In this document: positions 1 through 9,831 of the stretch, in pieces
Position numbering within the stretch: the stretch's first letter is position 1
How the letters are laid out: each line of letters opens with the position of its first letter
Assembly (NCBI GenBank): GCA_900299195.1
Contig: OMIX01000073.1
Coordinates: 1-36,949 of the forward strand
DNA length: 36,949 nucleotides
Reading direction: 5' to 3'
From: Deltaproteobacteria bacterium
GTDB taxonomy: Bacteria > Bdellovibrionota > FAC87 > UBA2466
The notes under the pieces: generated by a model
Told to the model about the DNA's origin: nothing
The model's input: only the letters and a program-made list of their open reading frames with translations
Databases searched by the model: none
Position numbers and translations under genes: made by a program

Positions 1-16
1 AAAAAATGGATTTCAT
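1..16 (-). CDS. 5' end of a downstream gene, cut by the window edge
   Basis: On the minus strand the ABC ATPase stop codon sits in an ATGA overlap, and the overlapping ATG opens a frame reading M-K-S-I-F before the window ends. Genes after an ABC-2-type ATPase in this arrangement usually encode the membrane permease, but only five codons are visible, so the product is inferred from position alone. Confidence 0.4.
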
Positions 17-966
17 AGAGATGTCTCCAAACTTTGTGTGTTGTCATTTGCTTTAAAAAGACTTTCCTCAAGGTTTTTTCTCTGGCTGTTGATTCCTAAT
101 ATTTTCGCAGGAGAGGACACGATTTTTGAAAGGACTCGGGATAAATGCTCAGGTCCCGTTACAGAAAAACTTTTTCCGATGGCTAATTGTCTGCTGGGGC
201 AATCAAAAAAAAGCTGGGACTCAAGATCTTCAGGGAGATTTTGAATGACAATGTCATATTTAGGTTCTACTGAAGAAACGATAGATTCAATGGAACCATA
301 GGTCTTTAGTTTCCCTTTTTGTAATAGCGCTACCGACTTACATAAAGTTTCAACGTCCTCGAGAACATGAGAGCTAAAAAATATGGTGGTCGCAGGGTTT
401 TCTGTGTGGATCGTACTAATAATATTTCTGACTTCCATTCTTCCAAGAGGATCGAGTCCACTCATCGGTTCATCAAAAATGAGAAGGGCGGGATTGTTAA
501 GAAGAGCCTGCGCGATTGCGAGTCTTTGAGACATTCCTTTGCTGTAGCCCTGAACTCTTTCATTAGCTGCATGTTTTAAGTTCACCAAATCTAACAAGAA
601 CTCTATTTTTTTGATCAGCTCGTTTCCGACCAAACCAAGAAGCTTTCCATAGTAACTTAGGATATCTCGGCCTGAGAGAAATTTTTGGAATCTTGGATTT
701 TCAGGTAGGTAACCAATAAAAGTCCTGGCCTTTTGATTTTCGGTGGATTCTCCGCAAATCAGAATTTCTCCTCTTGTTGGCTTCAAAAAGCCTAAAATCA
801 TTTTCATGGTAGTCGATTTTCCCGATCCGTTTGGGCCCAGTAAGCCCACTACTTCACCGGGAGCCACTTCCAAACTGAGAGAGTCAACGGCTATTTTGTT
901 TTTAAGAAACCCAGTTTTAAAAATCTTAGTGACTTCAGTAATTACGATGCAAGGATTTTGACTCAT
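13..966 (-). CDS. ABC transporter ATP-binding protein (ABC-2 export type)
   Basis: Cytoplasmic ATPase subunit of 317 residues expected to energise a membrane permease. All motifs are present in order: Walker A GPNGSGKST near residue 45, signature YSKGMSQRLAIAQALL near 142-157, Walker B LLIFDEP followed by the D-loop, and the switch histidine in SSHVLEDVE near 200. The roughly 100-residue C-terminal tail matches the layout of GldA/CcmA/NatA-like exporters. The start codon overlaps the stop of the upstream gene at 963-966, and its own stop overlaps the next ATG, so it is the middle gene of a translationally coupled minus-strand operon. The substrate cannot be told from the sequence. Confidence 0.9.
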   Translation of the reverse strand: MSQNPCIVITEVTKIFKTGFLKNKIAVDSLSLEVAPGEVVGLLGPNGSGKSTTMKMILGFLKPTRGEILICGESTENQKARTFIGYLPENPRFQKFLSGRDILSYYGKLLGLVGNELIKKIEFLLDLVNLKHAANERVQGYSKGMSQRLAIAQALLNNPALLIFDEPMSGLDPLGRMEVRNIISTIHTENPATTIFFSSHVLEDVETLCKSVALLQKGKLKTYGSIESIVSSVEPKYDIVIQNLPEDLESQLFFDCPSRQLAIGKSFSVTGPEHLSRVLSKIVSSPAKILGINSQRKNLEESLFKANDNTQSLETSL

Positions 967-1913
967 TGGGTACTTTTCTCCTTTGACTGATCGGGAATAA
1001 AAATCCCCACCGATTCGAGCGACTTAATTTGACTGAGATCCTTAGGGAGGATCTCTTTCCTGTCTTGAGAAAGCCGAAAAGTGAATTTTTCAGCCAGCAA
1101 TTTTCTATCCATGGTTTCTAAGGGGGACTGAGAATCTACTAACGAACTTAATTCCCGGCTACTTGATACGACCAAATCCTGTAAATCGGAAATACTACTA
1201 GGAGGGGCACCTTTTTGCCTGGAATAGGAGTTCAAAGCTTCCGTCCAATAACTTTTTTGGATTTGATAGTTCAAACTTCGGATCCGTAGGACCAATCTTT
1301 CTCGGCCTTCGGGAGAGTTCAATTGAGGAAGTAAATCCAAAGATTTTCTTAAGGCTTGAAAGTAACTTCCCGATTCAGAAAGTAGGCGAATGCCCAGGGA
1401 TGAAATCCAAGCCGGGGCTTGGGCCATTGAAGAGGCTTTAAGGATCAAGGGAGCAGCTGCAGAATAATCTTTCAATTCGAGAAAGTAATGGCTTCCCAGA
1501 AGATACCAAGCCCTCCAGTAATCAGGTCTTTTTTTAACCCACTTTTCAAGCAAAATTTTTCCGCCAATTTTATCTCGTCTTAAGACAGAGATAAAAATAG
1601 CCCCATAATCGTAGGCTCGGTTATTATTAGGATCCAAAGTAGTGATGGCATCTAACTGAGTAAATTCCCAACTGACTTCATCATTTGATACAGGTTTGTA
1701 ATTACTTTTTTGAAGTAACTGAATCCAAATACTCGCGCCTATCAAAGCGTTAAAGCCAAAAGAATATTTTTCTACTGAGTGGCTTTGATAAGAGGCGAGA
1801 AGAGGTTTTAAATCAGGGCTAGACGGCGGGTGAATCAGGGGCTTAGATTGAAAGTAAAGTTTGGCCCACAAGCAAAGTCCTACCCCTATGATTGGTATTC
1901 CAAGCTTTTTCAT
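963..1913 (-). CDS. Membrane-anchored helical-repeat (TPR-like) protein
   Basis: Protein of 316 residues with a short hydrophobic N-terminal segment (about residues 5-21), likely an uncleaved anchor or signal peptide. The rest is probably outside the cytoplasmic membrane. The middle (about 85-200) reads like degenerate TPRs: it has the phrase LDPNNNRAYDYGAIF and alternating helices rich in W, A and L such as YWRAWYLLGSHYFLELKDY. No catalytic motif is seen. It is coupled to the ABC ATPase by a 4-nt overlap, so it may be an accessory subunit of that transporter. No clear Shine-Dalgarno precedes the ATG; a 6-bp stem (1922-1927 with 1938-1943) lies just upstream instead. Function unknown. Confidence 0.75.
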   Translation of the reverse strand: MKKLGIPIIGVGLCLWAKLYFQSKPLIHPPSSPDLKPLLASYQSHSVEKYSFGFNALIGASIWIQLLQKSNYKPVSNDEVSWEFTQLDAITTLDPNNNRAYDYGAIFISVLRRDKIGGKILLEKWVKKRPDYWRAWYLLGSHYFLELKDYSAAAPLILKASSMAQAPAWISSLGIRLLSESGSYFQALRKSLDLLPQLNSPEGRERLVLRIRSLNYQIQKSYWTEALNSYSRQKGAPPSSISDLQDLVVSSSRELSSLVDSQSPLETMDRKLLAEKFTFRLSQDRKEILPKDLSQIKSLESVGIFIPDQSKEKSTQ

Positions 1914-1975
1914 GAGTATTTTAGTAGTAATTCTAATCTACTAGGGGATTTTCGGTAAGAAAAATTAGGGATGAG

Positions 1976-2080
1976 GTAATTTTGAGGGAGAAGGGGATCC
2001 ACCTACCATCGGCAACAGGTTTTGGGGGGTGAATGGAAATGGGAAGGCTAGGTAGCTCCTGACTTCTCACCTCAAATTAC
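1976..2080. other. Long imperfect inverted repeat; possible structured RNA
   Basis: The arm at 1976-1993 pairs with 2063-2080 over 17 base pairs with one single-base bulge on each side (GTAATTT, GAGG, GAGAAG). The helix can continue inward through GGGG with CTCC, then ACCTACC (2001-2007) with GGCTAGGT. This gives a rod of about 105 nt with an open apical part. The size resembles small bacterial SRP RNA, but the conserved GGAA-type apical loop and flanking motif are absent. Transcription and strand are unknown. Confidence 0.4.
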
Positions 2081-2197
2081 TTTTCAAAAAACATGTCCTC
2101 GATTTAAAACTAACTTCCAACTTCGAGAACAATTCTGTAGTAAGCAATCGGTGTGCCAACATTAACCTGTAATAGGATTAAAAAATGCATGGGTTTC

Positions 2198-2214
2198 GTG
2201 CCTAAATGAGGCAC
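2198..2214. other. Small perfect hairpin GTGCCT-AAATG-AGGCAC
   Basis: Six-base-pair stem with a five-base loop, followed by TTTCGTCT rather than a true T-run, so at best a weak terminator. It could be the end of a short transcript reading rightward out of the hairpin element. Confidence 0.25.
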
Positions 2215-2250
2215 TTTCGTCTAAGTAGGTTCAAGATGGATTTTCTCTGA

Positions 2251-2270
2251 TTGGAACCATTTTGGAACCA
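2251..2270 (+). repeat. Tandem pair of TTGGAACCA with 11-bp period
   Basis: TTGGAACCA occurs at 2251-2259 and again at 2262-2270, one helical turn apart, about 240 bp upstream of the gene at 2504. The spacing suits a dimeric regulator, but two copies could also be chance. Confidence 0.3.
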
Positions 2271-2503
2271 CTTCTTTGTCTTTTAAAATATCAATAAATT
2301 CGAATGTTTGTGAGGGGACTATGCTAATCTTTTGAGACCACCTTCAAGGCGTTTCTTAATCTCATAGCTGTCATTGTTTTTTTCGAAAGCCAATAAGTTA
2401 CACAGTCCACTCCAAGAATTCATAACTAACTATTTGAAAATAAAGAATAAAAAAAAGCGATTTTGGGGCACCGTATTTGCTTCCTTTCAAGGGTTGAGGG
2501 AAC

Positions 2504-2992
2504 ATGAAGTCTTTATTATTCAAAAAACGAGATTTACGGGCATTCAAGTTTCACATTCTTCTGCTGCTTCTTCTGGAAGTTTTAGTGATTTCAGGTTGGG
2601 TGGTTTACAAGCCTTTACAAGAAAAAATCAGAGGTGGGTTCATCGTTAAAAACGGTAAAAACTACATCGTATTTTGGGTAACGGATGAGAGAAATCAAAG
2701 AATGTACAATGAACCGAGCCTTAAGAAAGCTATTCAATTCGCTCAAGACGAGCTTGGGTTAGAAATGGCCAGCGATAGACTTTCGGCTTATCCCCTGGAG
2801 TTCCAGTGGTTGAAAAACAATGTGAGTGACTTTACCTTCTATTGGAAGACGATGAACACCGACTTTTTTAATCGACTTACTTTTACTTCTGAAGAAGAGG
2901 CTAAACTATTCCAATCGATGGTTCTTAAGGGGGCTTATAGTCCGTCTCCTATTGGTCACGCCTTGGCATTATTCCCCTCAAAGAAAAATTAG
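2504..2992 (+). CDS. Unknown protein with one N-terminal membrane segment
   Basis: Predicted protein of 162 residues: a basic N-terminus, then a hydrophobic helix (about residues 17-36, leucine-rich) and a soluble domain of about 125 residues containing FIVKNGKNYIVFWVTDERN. The inside-positive orientation suggests the soluble part is periplasmic. GAGGG lies just before the ATG, which supports the start. It precedes the aminopeptidase by 71 bp on the same strand and may be cotranscribed. I do not recognise the family and see no catalytic motif. Confidence 0.65.
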   Translation: MKSLLFKKRDLRAFKFHILLLLLLEVLVISGWVVYKPLQEKIRGGFIVKNGKNYIVFWVTDERNQRMYNEPSLKKAIQFAQDELGLEMASDRLSAYPLEFQWLKNNVSDFTFYWKTMNTDFFNRLTFTSEEEAKLFQSMVLKGAYSPSPIGHALALFPSKKN

Positions 2993-3063
2993 CAATACTG
3001 TTGTCAATTGAGTCATTGCCTTCGTAAAATAGGGCCTTAAACCACTTTTGATCAGGGGGCCCT

Positions 3064-4599
3064 GTGAACTTGCCTAAGTTTGAATTTGTGACATCGATAG
3101 AAGCGACTAAATCACCTGCTTTGCTATTGGGTTGGTATCAAACACCAGCTCAAGACAAAGAAAGTTCGCCCGTCCCTTTATATAAAGGCAAACGAAGTAA
3201 AGAAATAGATGATCTGGCGGGTAAAATTAAAAACGCTAAAAGCTTTTTGGGGAAGAAAAATGAGATTAGCTTTTTACGGTTTTTTTCTTTCGCCGGATAT
3301 TCCAACGTTTTCCTGTTAGGGTTGGGAGATCCTAAAAAATGTAATATGGAAGTTATTAGGCAGGGTGGGGCTGCATTATGTCATGTCCAAAAGAGAGAAA
3401 AAATAGCAAAAGTCGCTATTCAAACTGACAGTGTTTTTGCTGGAGTAAGACCGTCTGAGATTAATACGGCAGTTCAAGCTTTTTGTGAGGGCTATTTACT
3501 AGCTGGTTATGAGTATAAAGATTTGAAAAAACCCGAGGTGAATCCCTTTGTTCATGAGGGATTGGTTTTTTTAGGAATGAAAAGTGCTGCTTTAATCAAG
3601 GCTGCCGAGAGAGCGAGTGCTTTAGCGGGAGCTGTCAATTTTGCTCGTTCGTTGGGAGATCGCCCGGGAAATGTATTAACTCCTACTGAGTTTAGTCGCC
3701 TAGTAGAAAAAATGTCCAAGGAACGTGGGATCAAATGTACCATTTTGGGTCGAAAAGAAATGGAAAAGGAGAAAATGGGACTTCTTCTCGGGGTGGCTCA
3801 GGGTTCGGCAGAAGAACCCAAACTGATTATTCTTGAGCACATGAAAGGTAAAAAGTCTGAAAAGCCTGTAGCCTTAGTAGGGAAGGGGCTCACCTTTGAT
3901 AGTGGTGGAATTTCATTAAAACCTGCAGACCGAATGGAAGAGATGAAATACGACATGATGGGAGCTGCTACTGTGGCTGGGGTTTTTCAAGCTTTAGCCG
4001 ATCTTAAGATCTCAAGAAATGTAGTTGGGGTCATTGCAGCTACTGAGAACATGCCAGGAGGACGGGCTCAAAAACCTGGAGATGTTCAAAAAAGCATGAG
4101 TGGAAAAACGGTCGAAATTATCAATACGGATGCTGAGGGTCGACTCATTTTGGCAGATGCGATGGAGTATGTTCAGAAGTATTTTCAACCTCAGGCGATG
4201 GCCGATTTCGCTACTTTAACCGGAGCCGTTGTTGTCGCATTAGGTACTGTGACTACCGGGATTATGGGTAACAGCTCAGCGTTAATAGAAGATGTAAAAA
4301 AATTCTCTAAAGTGACAGATGAGCGAGTTTGGGAGTTACCCCTCTATGAGGAATATGAGGAAGATTTAAAAAGTGCAACTGCAGATATCCGAAACAGTGG
4401 AAATCGTGAGGCGGGTTCGAGCAAAGCAGGAACTTTTCTTAAGTTTTTTGTGAACTCTAATTTACCCTGGGTTCATTTTGATATTGCGGGAAGTGCTTGG
4501 CATCGAAAAGACATCAATTACCATCCAACGAAGGGTGCTTCGGGTGCCATGGTCAGGCTTGTGACTCATTGGATGGAAAATTGGCGCCAACCTAAATAA
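3064..4599 (+). CDS. pepA: Leucyl aminopeptidase (M17 family)
   Basis: Cytosolic di-metal aminopeptidase releasing N-terminal residues from peptides; 511 residues is usual for PepA. The C-terminal catalytic domain carries the metal and catalytic motifs: VGKGLTFDSGGISLKP (lysine and aspartate), KYDMMGAA, and the family signature NTDAEGRL, whose aspartate, glutamate and arginine are all intact. The N-terminal macro-like domain (about residues 1-170) is more divergent, as is normal. The start is a GTG preceded by AGGGGG four bases upstream; no better ATG lies nearby. In a proteolytic bacterium it would finish the breakdown of imported or prey-derived peptides, but that role is inferred. Confidence 0.95.
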   Translation: MNLPKFEFVTSIEATKSPALLLGWYQTPAQDKESSPVPLYKGKRSKEIDDLAGKIKNAKSFLGKKNEISFLRFFSFAGYSNVFLLGLGDPKKCNMEVIRQGGAALCHVQKREKIAKVAIQTDSVFAGVRPSEINTAVQAFCEGYLLAGYEYKDLKKPEVNPFVHEGLVFLGMKSAALIKAAERASALAGAVNFARSLGDRPGNVLTPTEFSRLVEKMSKERGIKCTILGRKEMEKEKMGLLLGVAQGSAEEPKLIILEHMKGKKSEKPVALVGKGLTFDSGGISLKPADRMEEMKYDMMGAATVAGVFQALADLKISRNVVGVIAATENMPGGRAQKPGDVQKSMSGKTVEIINTDAEGRLILADAMEYVQKYFQPQAMADFATLTGAVVVALGTVTTGIMGNSSALIEDVKKFSKVTDERVWELPLYEEYEEDLKSATADIRNSGNREAGSSKAGTFLKFFVNSNLPWVHFDIAGSAWHRKDINYHPTKGASGAMVRLVTHWMENWRQPK

Positions 4600-4623
4600 A
4601 GTGGCAGAAGCCTTCGATATTTG

Positions 4624-4629
4624 TATAAT
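4624..4629 (+). promoter_or_regulatory. Perfect -10 box (TATAAT) before the SLBB gene
   Basis: TATAAT sits 25 bp upstream of the ATG at 4654. The expected -35 position (about 4601-4606, GTGGCA) is a poor match, so activity may need an activator. It would give a very short 5' leader containing CAGGGG as the ribosome site. Confidence 0.45.
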
Positions 4630-4653
4630 AATTTAAATCTCAGGGGCCATTCC

Positions 4654-5154
4654 ATGATCATAAAAAATGTAGTTACTTTAGCTGTCGTCTTTTCGCTTGT
4701 TTTTTCTTCGGTTGGATTAAGGGCAGAATCTTTAGATGATAAGTTCACTCAAATTACTCCTACCCACTCACCTGGCTCGGGCGAGTTTGTTCATGGTACG
4801 GGATATGGAAAACTTTTGATGAGGGTCAATATGTATGGAGCTATCCCTCAACAAGGGGTTCACTACTTTCCAGAGGGAACTGACCTCATGTTTGCGATTT
4901 CCTATGCGGGTGGATACACCGATATGACCAAGCTCAACGGAATTAAAATTCGACGACGAAATGTAAAAGAAATAATTAGCGTAAACCTTGAAGATCTCAT
5001 TGAGGATGGAGAAAAAATTCCCAAGCTTTTGGACGGAGATGTGATTTCAGTTCCCTACAATTGGAGAAGGGATATGCAAACTTTCTTTACCATTACTGGA
5101 TTTATCTCGGGTATTACCGGATTCGCTTTAGCGATGATAGCTTTGACAAAATAA
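4654..5154 (+). CDS. Exported SLBB-domain protein (polysaccharide-export-like)
   Basis: Predicted protein of 166 residues from the ATG at 4654, chosen because it begins a clear signal peptide (MIIKNV, hydrophobic core, cleavage likely after LRA) with CAGGGG upstream. The mature part (about 45-130) has the SLBB fold pattern seen in Wza/Wzb-associated export proteins: VNMYGAIPQQGVHYFPEGTDL, AISYAGGYTD, a basic strand, then LLDGDVISVP. A C-terminal hydrophobic helix (about 140-163) should anchor it. SLBB domains bind glycans or help form export channels. It stands alone, without the Wzc/Wzx genes expected of a capsule operon. Confidence 0.75.
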   Translation: MIIKNVVTLAVVFSLVFSSVGLRAESLDDKFTQITPTHSPGSGEFVHGTGYGKLLMRVNMYGAIPQQGVHYFPEGTDLMFAISYAGGYTDMTKLNGIKIRRRNVKEIISVNLEDLIEDGEKIPKLLDGDVISVPYNWRRDMQTFFTITGFISGITGFALAMIALTK

Positions 5155-5158
5155 AAAA

Positions 5159-5186
5159 CGGGAGAAACTCTTAAGAGTTTCTCCCG
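5159..5186 (-). terminator. Strong intrinsic terminator of groESL
   Basis: A perfect 12-bp stem (CGGGAGAAACTC with its complement) around a TTAA loop. Read on the minus strand it is followed by TTTTTT, a textbook terminator for groEL. On the plus strand the following TCTCGTT is a poorer U-tract, so it may partly serve the convergent SLBB gene too. Confidence 0.9.
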
Positions 5187-5220
5187 TCTCGTTGATTCCT
5201 TTTAAGGGAATGGGGGATGA

Positions 5221-7186
<1,966 letters not shown>

Positions 7187-7269
7187 GATTTTTTCCTCCT
7201 TAAAAAAGTGTTTAGAATGAACCCCGAAGGGCTTTCCAAACTTTTCACCCATTCAAAAACGAACGCACC

Positions 7270-7298
7270 AATATTGGTAAGTATTGGGTAAAAGTCAA
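7270..7298 (-). promoter_or_regulatory. Probable groES promoter overlapping a palindrome
   Basis: On the minus strand TTGACT (7293-7298) is followed after 17 bp by AATATT (7270-7275). The -10 region lies inside a perfect 12-bp palindrome ACCAATATTGGT at 7267-7278, a plausible operator. The CIRCE heat-shock element normally found before groE is not seen. Confidence 0.45.
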
Positions 7299-7355
7299 GA
7301 AAAGTAATGGGGGGAAAAGGTAAAAAAATAATAAATACAGTGGGTTAAGTAAAAA

Positions 7356-7619
7356 TTAATTTGTTGCGCAGGCGGGTTTTCCGCATCCTCCGGTGGATGC
7401 CCCGCAAGCCCCACTAGGGGTAGAATCTGAAGAGGACGAGGGCTTTTTGTAGTCGGTGTTGTACCAACCGCTTCCTTTAAGTTGAAAACTTCCCAATGAC
7501 ATGAGTTTTCCTACCGGTTTTCCACACTCTGGGCAATCGGACAAAGGCCCATCGGAAAATTTCTGAATGACTTCAAATGTTTTCGCACAACTTTCACATC
7601 GATATTCATACATTGGCAT
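7356..7619 (-). CDS. FmdB/regulatory zinc-ribbon protein
   Basis: Small protein of 87 residues beginning MPMYEYRCESC, the typical start of the FmdB-type putative regulatory family. It has two zinc-ribbon knuckles, C8-x2-C11 and C29-x2-C32, then the usual GSGWYNTDYKKP segment and a tail rich in Ser, Gly and Cys. The start at 7619 is chosen because GAGGTG lies just upstream and the family begins MPxYEY. The molecular role of the family is not well defined; a regulatory or assembly function is usually assumed. It is transcribed away from dnaK, from its own promoter. Confidence 0.88.
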   Translation of the reverse strand: MPMYEYRCESCAKTFEVIQKFSDGPLSDCPECGKPVGKLMSLGSFQLKGSGWYNTDYKKPSSSSDSTPSGACGASTGGCGKPACATN

Positions 7620-7642
7620 AACACACCTCAATTTCTCCCCTT

Positions 7643-7671
7643 TAATTTGCTAATTTTTGAAATAGAGTCAA
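7643..7671 (-). promoter_or_regulatory. Promoter of the FmdB-type gene
   Basis: TTGACT (7666-7671, minus strand) and AAATTA (7643-7648) are separated by 17 bp. They lie just upstream of the ribosome site of the zinc-ribbon gene. Confidence 0.5.
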
Positions 7672-7688
7672 GCCCCTTCCTTTTTGGG

Positions 7689-7718
7689 TTGACTTAAAAA
7701 AAAGTGAACCCATATTAC
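7689..7718 (+). promoter_or_regulatory. Promoter of dnaK
   Basis: TTGACT (7689-7694) and TATTAC (7713-7718) are 18 bp apart, giving a leader of roughly 85 nt before dnaK. It looks like a housekeeping sigma-70 type site. No CIRCE element is visible. Confidence 0.55.
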
Positions 7719-7809
7719 CGCTCGTATAGATAAAGAGTCGAAAAGATTCGGCCCTAAGCGCTCTGTAAAAAGTTAGCGTCCAGGCCTATCCAGTTTAAGG
7801 AGAATAGAT

Positions 7810-9711
7810 ATGAGCAAAATTATCGGAATTGATTTAGGAACGACCAACTCTTGTGTGTCGGTGATGGAAGGCGGCGATGTTAAGGTCATTGCCAACGAAG
7901 AAGGCGGTAGAACCACTCCTTCCGTAGTGGCTTTTACTAAAGATGGCGAAAAATTGGTGGGAACCGTAGCTAAGCGGCAAGCGATCACCAACGCTGAAAA
8001 TACGGTTTACTCGGCGAAACGCTTTATGGGGCGTCGTTATGACGAAGTCACTGGGGAAACTCAATTAGTGCCCTACAAAGTAGTTAAGAGCGGAAATGAT
8101 GTCGCGGTTGATATTAGGGGAAAAAATTACTCAGCCCCTGAGATTTCTGCGTTGATTCTTCAAAAATTGAAAAAGTGTGCTGAAGATTATTTGGGTCAGG
8201 AAGTGAAAGAGGCTGTCATTACTGTTCCGGCCTACTTCAATGATGCTCAACGGCAAGCTACCAAAGATGCGGGGCGAATTGCCGGTTTGGATGTAAAGCG
8301 AATCATCAATGAACCTACCGCTGCTGCTTTGGCTTATGGTTTAGATAAGAAGAAGGAAGAGAAGATCGCTGTTTACGATTTCGGGGGAGGTACTTTTGAT
8401 ATCTCTATTCTCGATGTGGGCGATAACGTAGTCGAAGTGAAATCGACTAACGGGGATACTCACTTAGGTGGAGATGATTTTGATCAAAGAATCATCCAAT
8501 GGTTGATTGCTGAGTTTAAAAAAGATCAAGGCATCGATTTGAGTAAAGATAAAATGGCTCTTCAGCGACTTAAAGAAGCTGCTGAGAAGGCAAAGATTGA
8601 ACTGTCTTCTTCTTTAGAAACAGAAGTTAACTTACCTTTTATTACTGCCGATGCGAGTGGTCCAAAACACTTACAAGTCAAATTGAGTCGAGCCAAATTT
8701 GAACAGCTCATTGATGATTTAATTCAAAAGTCGATTGAGCCGTGTAAGCAAGCGCTTAAAGACGCGGGGTTACGGGCCGATCAAATTGATGAAGTGGTGC
8801 TAGTAGGGGGCTCAACTCGTGTTCCGAAAATCCAAGAAGCGGTTAAAAAGTTTTTTGGAAAAGAACCCAACAAGAGCGTAAACCCTGATGAAGTGGTGGC
8901 GATCGGTGCTGCCATTCAAGGTGGAGTGTTGGGTGGACAGGTTAAAGACCTTCTACTTTTAGATGTGACTCCGCTTTCTTTGGGAATTGAAACACTAGGA
9001 CATGTCTTTACTAAGTTGATTGAGAGAAACACAACAATACCGACAAAGAAAACACAAGTGTTCTCAACGGCAGAAGACAATCAAACGACTGTTGAAATTC
9101 ATGTGCTTCAAGGAGAACGAGAGTTCGCTTATGACAACCGAACGTTGGCAAGATTCCAACTTACCGGTATCGCAGCAGCTCCCAGAGGAATTCCACAAGT
9201 TGAGGTCACTTTTGATATCGACGCCAACGGAATTGTTCATGTCGCTGCGAAGGACCTAGCCACAGGAAAAGAGCAGTCCATTAAAATTACGGCAAGCAGT
9301 GGGCTTAGCGAGGCTGACATCCAAAAAATGGTCAAAGATGCTGAAGCTAATGCTGAGCAGGATAAGAAGAAGCGTGAACAGGTTTCTTTGAAAAACAACT
9401 TGGATAATCTGGTCTATAACACTGAAAAGCTTCTTAAAGAAAATGGCGATAAGATTCCCGCAGAGATGAGAGGGGATGTTGAAGCCGCAGTCAACGATGG
9501 AAAAGAGGCTGTTAAAAAAGAAGACTTTGATCAGATGCAAGCTTGTTTGGATAAACTAACCGCCGTGTCTCATAAGATGGCAGAAGCGATGTATAAGACT
9601 TCCGCCCAACAAGGGGACGCTGGGCCACAAGGGCAAGGTTCTTCTGAATCTAACGGAAAAAAAGAAGATGAACCGATCGAAGCCGAATTCCGTGAAGAAA
9701 AGAATGACTAA
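7810..9711 (+). CDS. dnaK: Chaperone DnaK (Hsp70)
   Basis: ATP-dependent cytosolic chaperone of 633 residues, full length. Signatures seen are [14 protein letters not shown] at residue 4, [17 protein letters not shown] near 190, and [17 protein letters not shown] near 335. The substrate-binding beta domain follows ([13 protein letters not shown]), then a helical lid and a tail ending EFREEKND, close to the EEVD-type acidic ends of this family. The ATG has AAGGAG upstream. Its usual partners grpE and dnaJ are not adjacent: the neighbours are the FmdB-type gene (divergent) and enolase. Confidence 0.98.
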   Translation: MSKIIGIDLGTTNSCVSVMEGGDVKVIANEEGGRTTPSVVAFTKDGEKLVGTVAKRQAITNAENTVYSAKRFMGRRYDEVTGETQLVPYKVVKSGNDVAVDIRGKNYSAPEISALILQKLKKCAEDYLGQEVKEAVITVPAYFNDAQRQATKDAGRIAGLDVKRIINEPTAAALAYGLDKKKEEKIAVYDFGGGTFDISILDVGDNVVEVKSTNGDTHLGGDDFDQRIIQWLIAEFKKDQGIDLSKDKMALQRLKEAAEKAKIELSSSLETEVNLPFITADASGPKHLQVKLSRAKFEQLIDDLIQKSIEPCKQALKDAGLRADQIDEVVLVGGSTRVPKIQEAVKKFFGKEPNKSVNPDEVVAIGAAIQGGVLGGQVKDLLLLDVTPLSLGIETLGHVFTKLIERNTTIPTKKTQVFSTAEDNQTTVEIHVLQGEREFAYDNRTLARFQLTGIAAAPRGIPQVEVTFDIDANGIVHVAAKDLATGKEQSIKITASSGLSEADIQKMVKDAEANAEQDKKKREQVSLKNNLDNLVYNTEKLLKENGDKIPAEMRGDVEAAVNDGKEAVKKEDFDQMQACLDKLTAVSHKMAEAMYKTSAQQGDAGPQGQGSSESNGKKEDEPIEAEFREEKND

Positions 9712-9736
9712 TTTTAAAAGCTAGAGCTCTTAAAAT
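9711..9736 (+). terminator. Weak AT-rich hairpin after dnaK
   Basis: ATTTTAA and TTAAAAT flank AGC/GCT with one A-C mismatch, giving about ten pairs. Only TTTC follows, so termination would be incomplete and readthrough into the eno leader is likely. Confidence 0.3.
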
Positions 9737-9744
9737 TTCAGTTT

Positions 9745-9831
9745 AAACCCTCGGGTGTTGCCGCCTTTAGATTTTTACTCGACCAGAGAGTAGAGATTGA
9801 TTTAGGATACAGCACATCGAGGGTTTTTTTT
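9745..9831 (+). promoter_or_regulatory. Structured leader of eno (SD-sequestering or attenuator-like)
   Basis: AAACCCTCG (9745-9753) pairs perfectly with CGAGGGTTT (9818-9826). Just inside, GTGTTG (9755-9760) pairs with CAGCAC (9810-9815) with one G-U. A small hairpin TACTC/GAGTA sits in the interior. The 3' strand runs into eight T (9824-9831) that touch the enolase ATG at 9832. GAGGG in that 3' strand is the only ribosome site available, so folding would hide it. No close promoter match is visible inside the element. Confidence 0.5.

Larger units (their letters stand above)
1914..2503. other. 590-bp non-coding region
   Basis: No convincing protein gene is seen here. The stretch between the minus-strand TPR-like gene and the plus-strand gene at 2504 holds the long hairpin at 1976-2080, a perfect 6-bp stem at 2198-2203/2209-2214, and two copies of TTGGAACCA at 2251 and 2262. 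It probably carries divergent promoters, but no close match to a -35/-10 pair stands out. Confidence 0.6.

Noticed and set aside
1976-2080. SRP (4.5S) RNA gene
   Set aside because: Length and rod shape fit, but the conserved apical loop and its flanking motif are not found on either strand.
2374-2649. A 91-codon plus-strand frame overlapping the gene at 2504
   Set aside because: It overlaps most of the signal-anchor region of a better-supported gene, has no Shine-Dalgarno and reads as low-complexity serine-rich sequence.
7632-7809. CIRCE (HrcA) element before dnaK or groES
   Set aside because: No TTAGCACTC-type inverted repeat is present in either upstream region.
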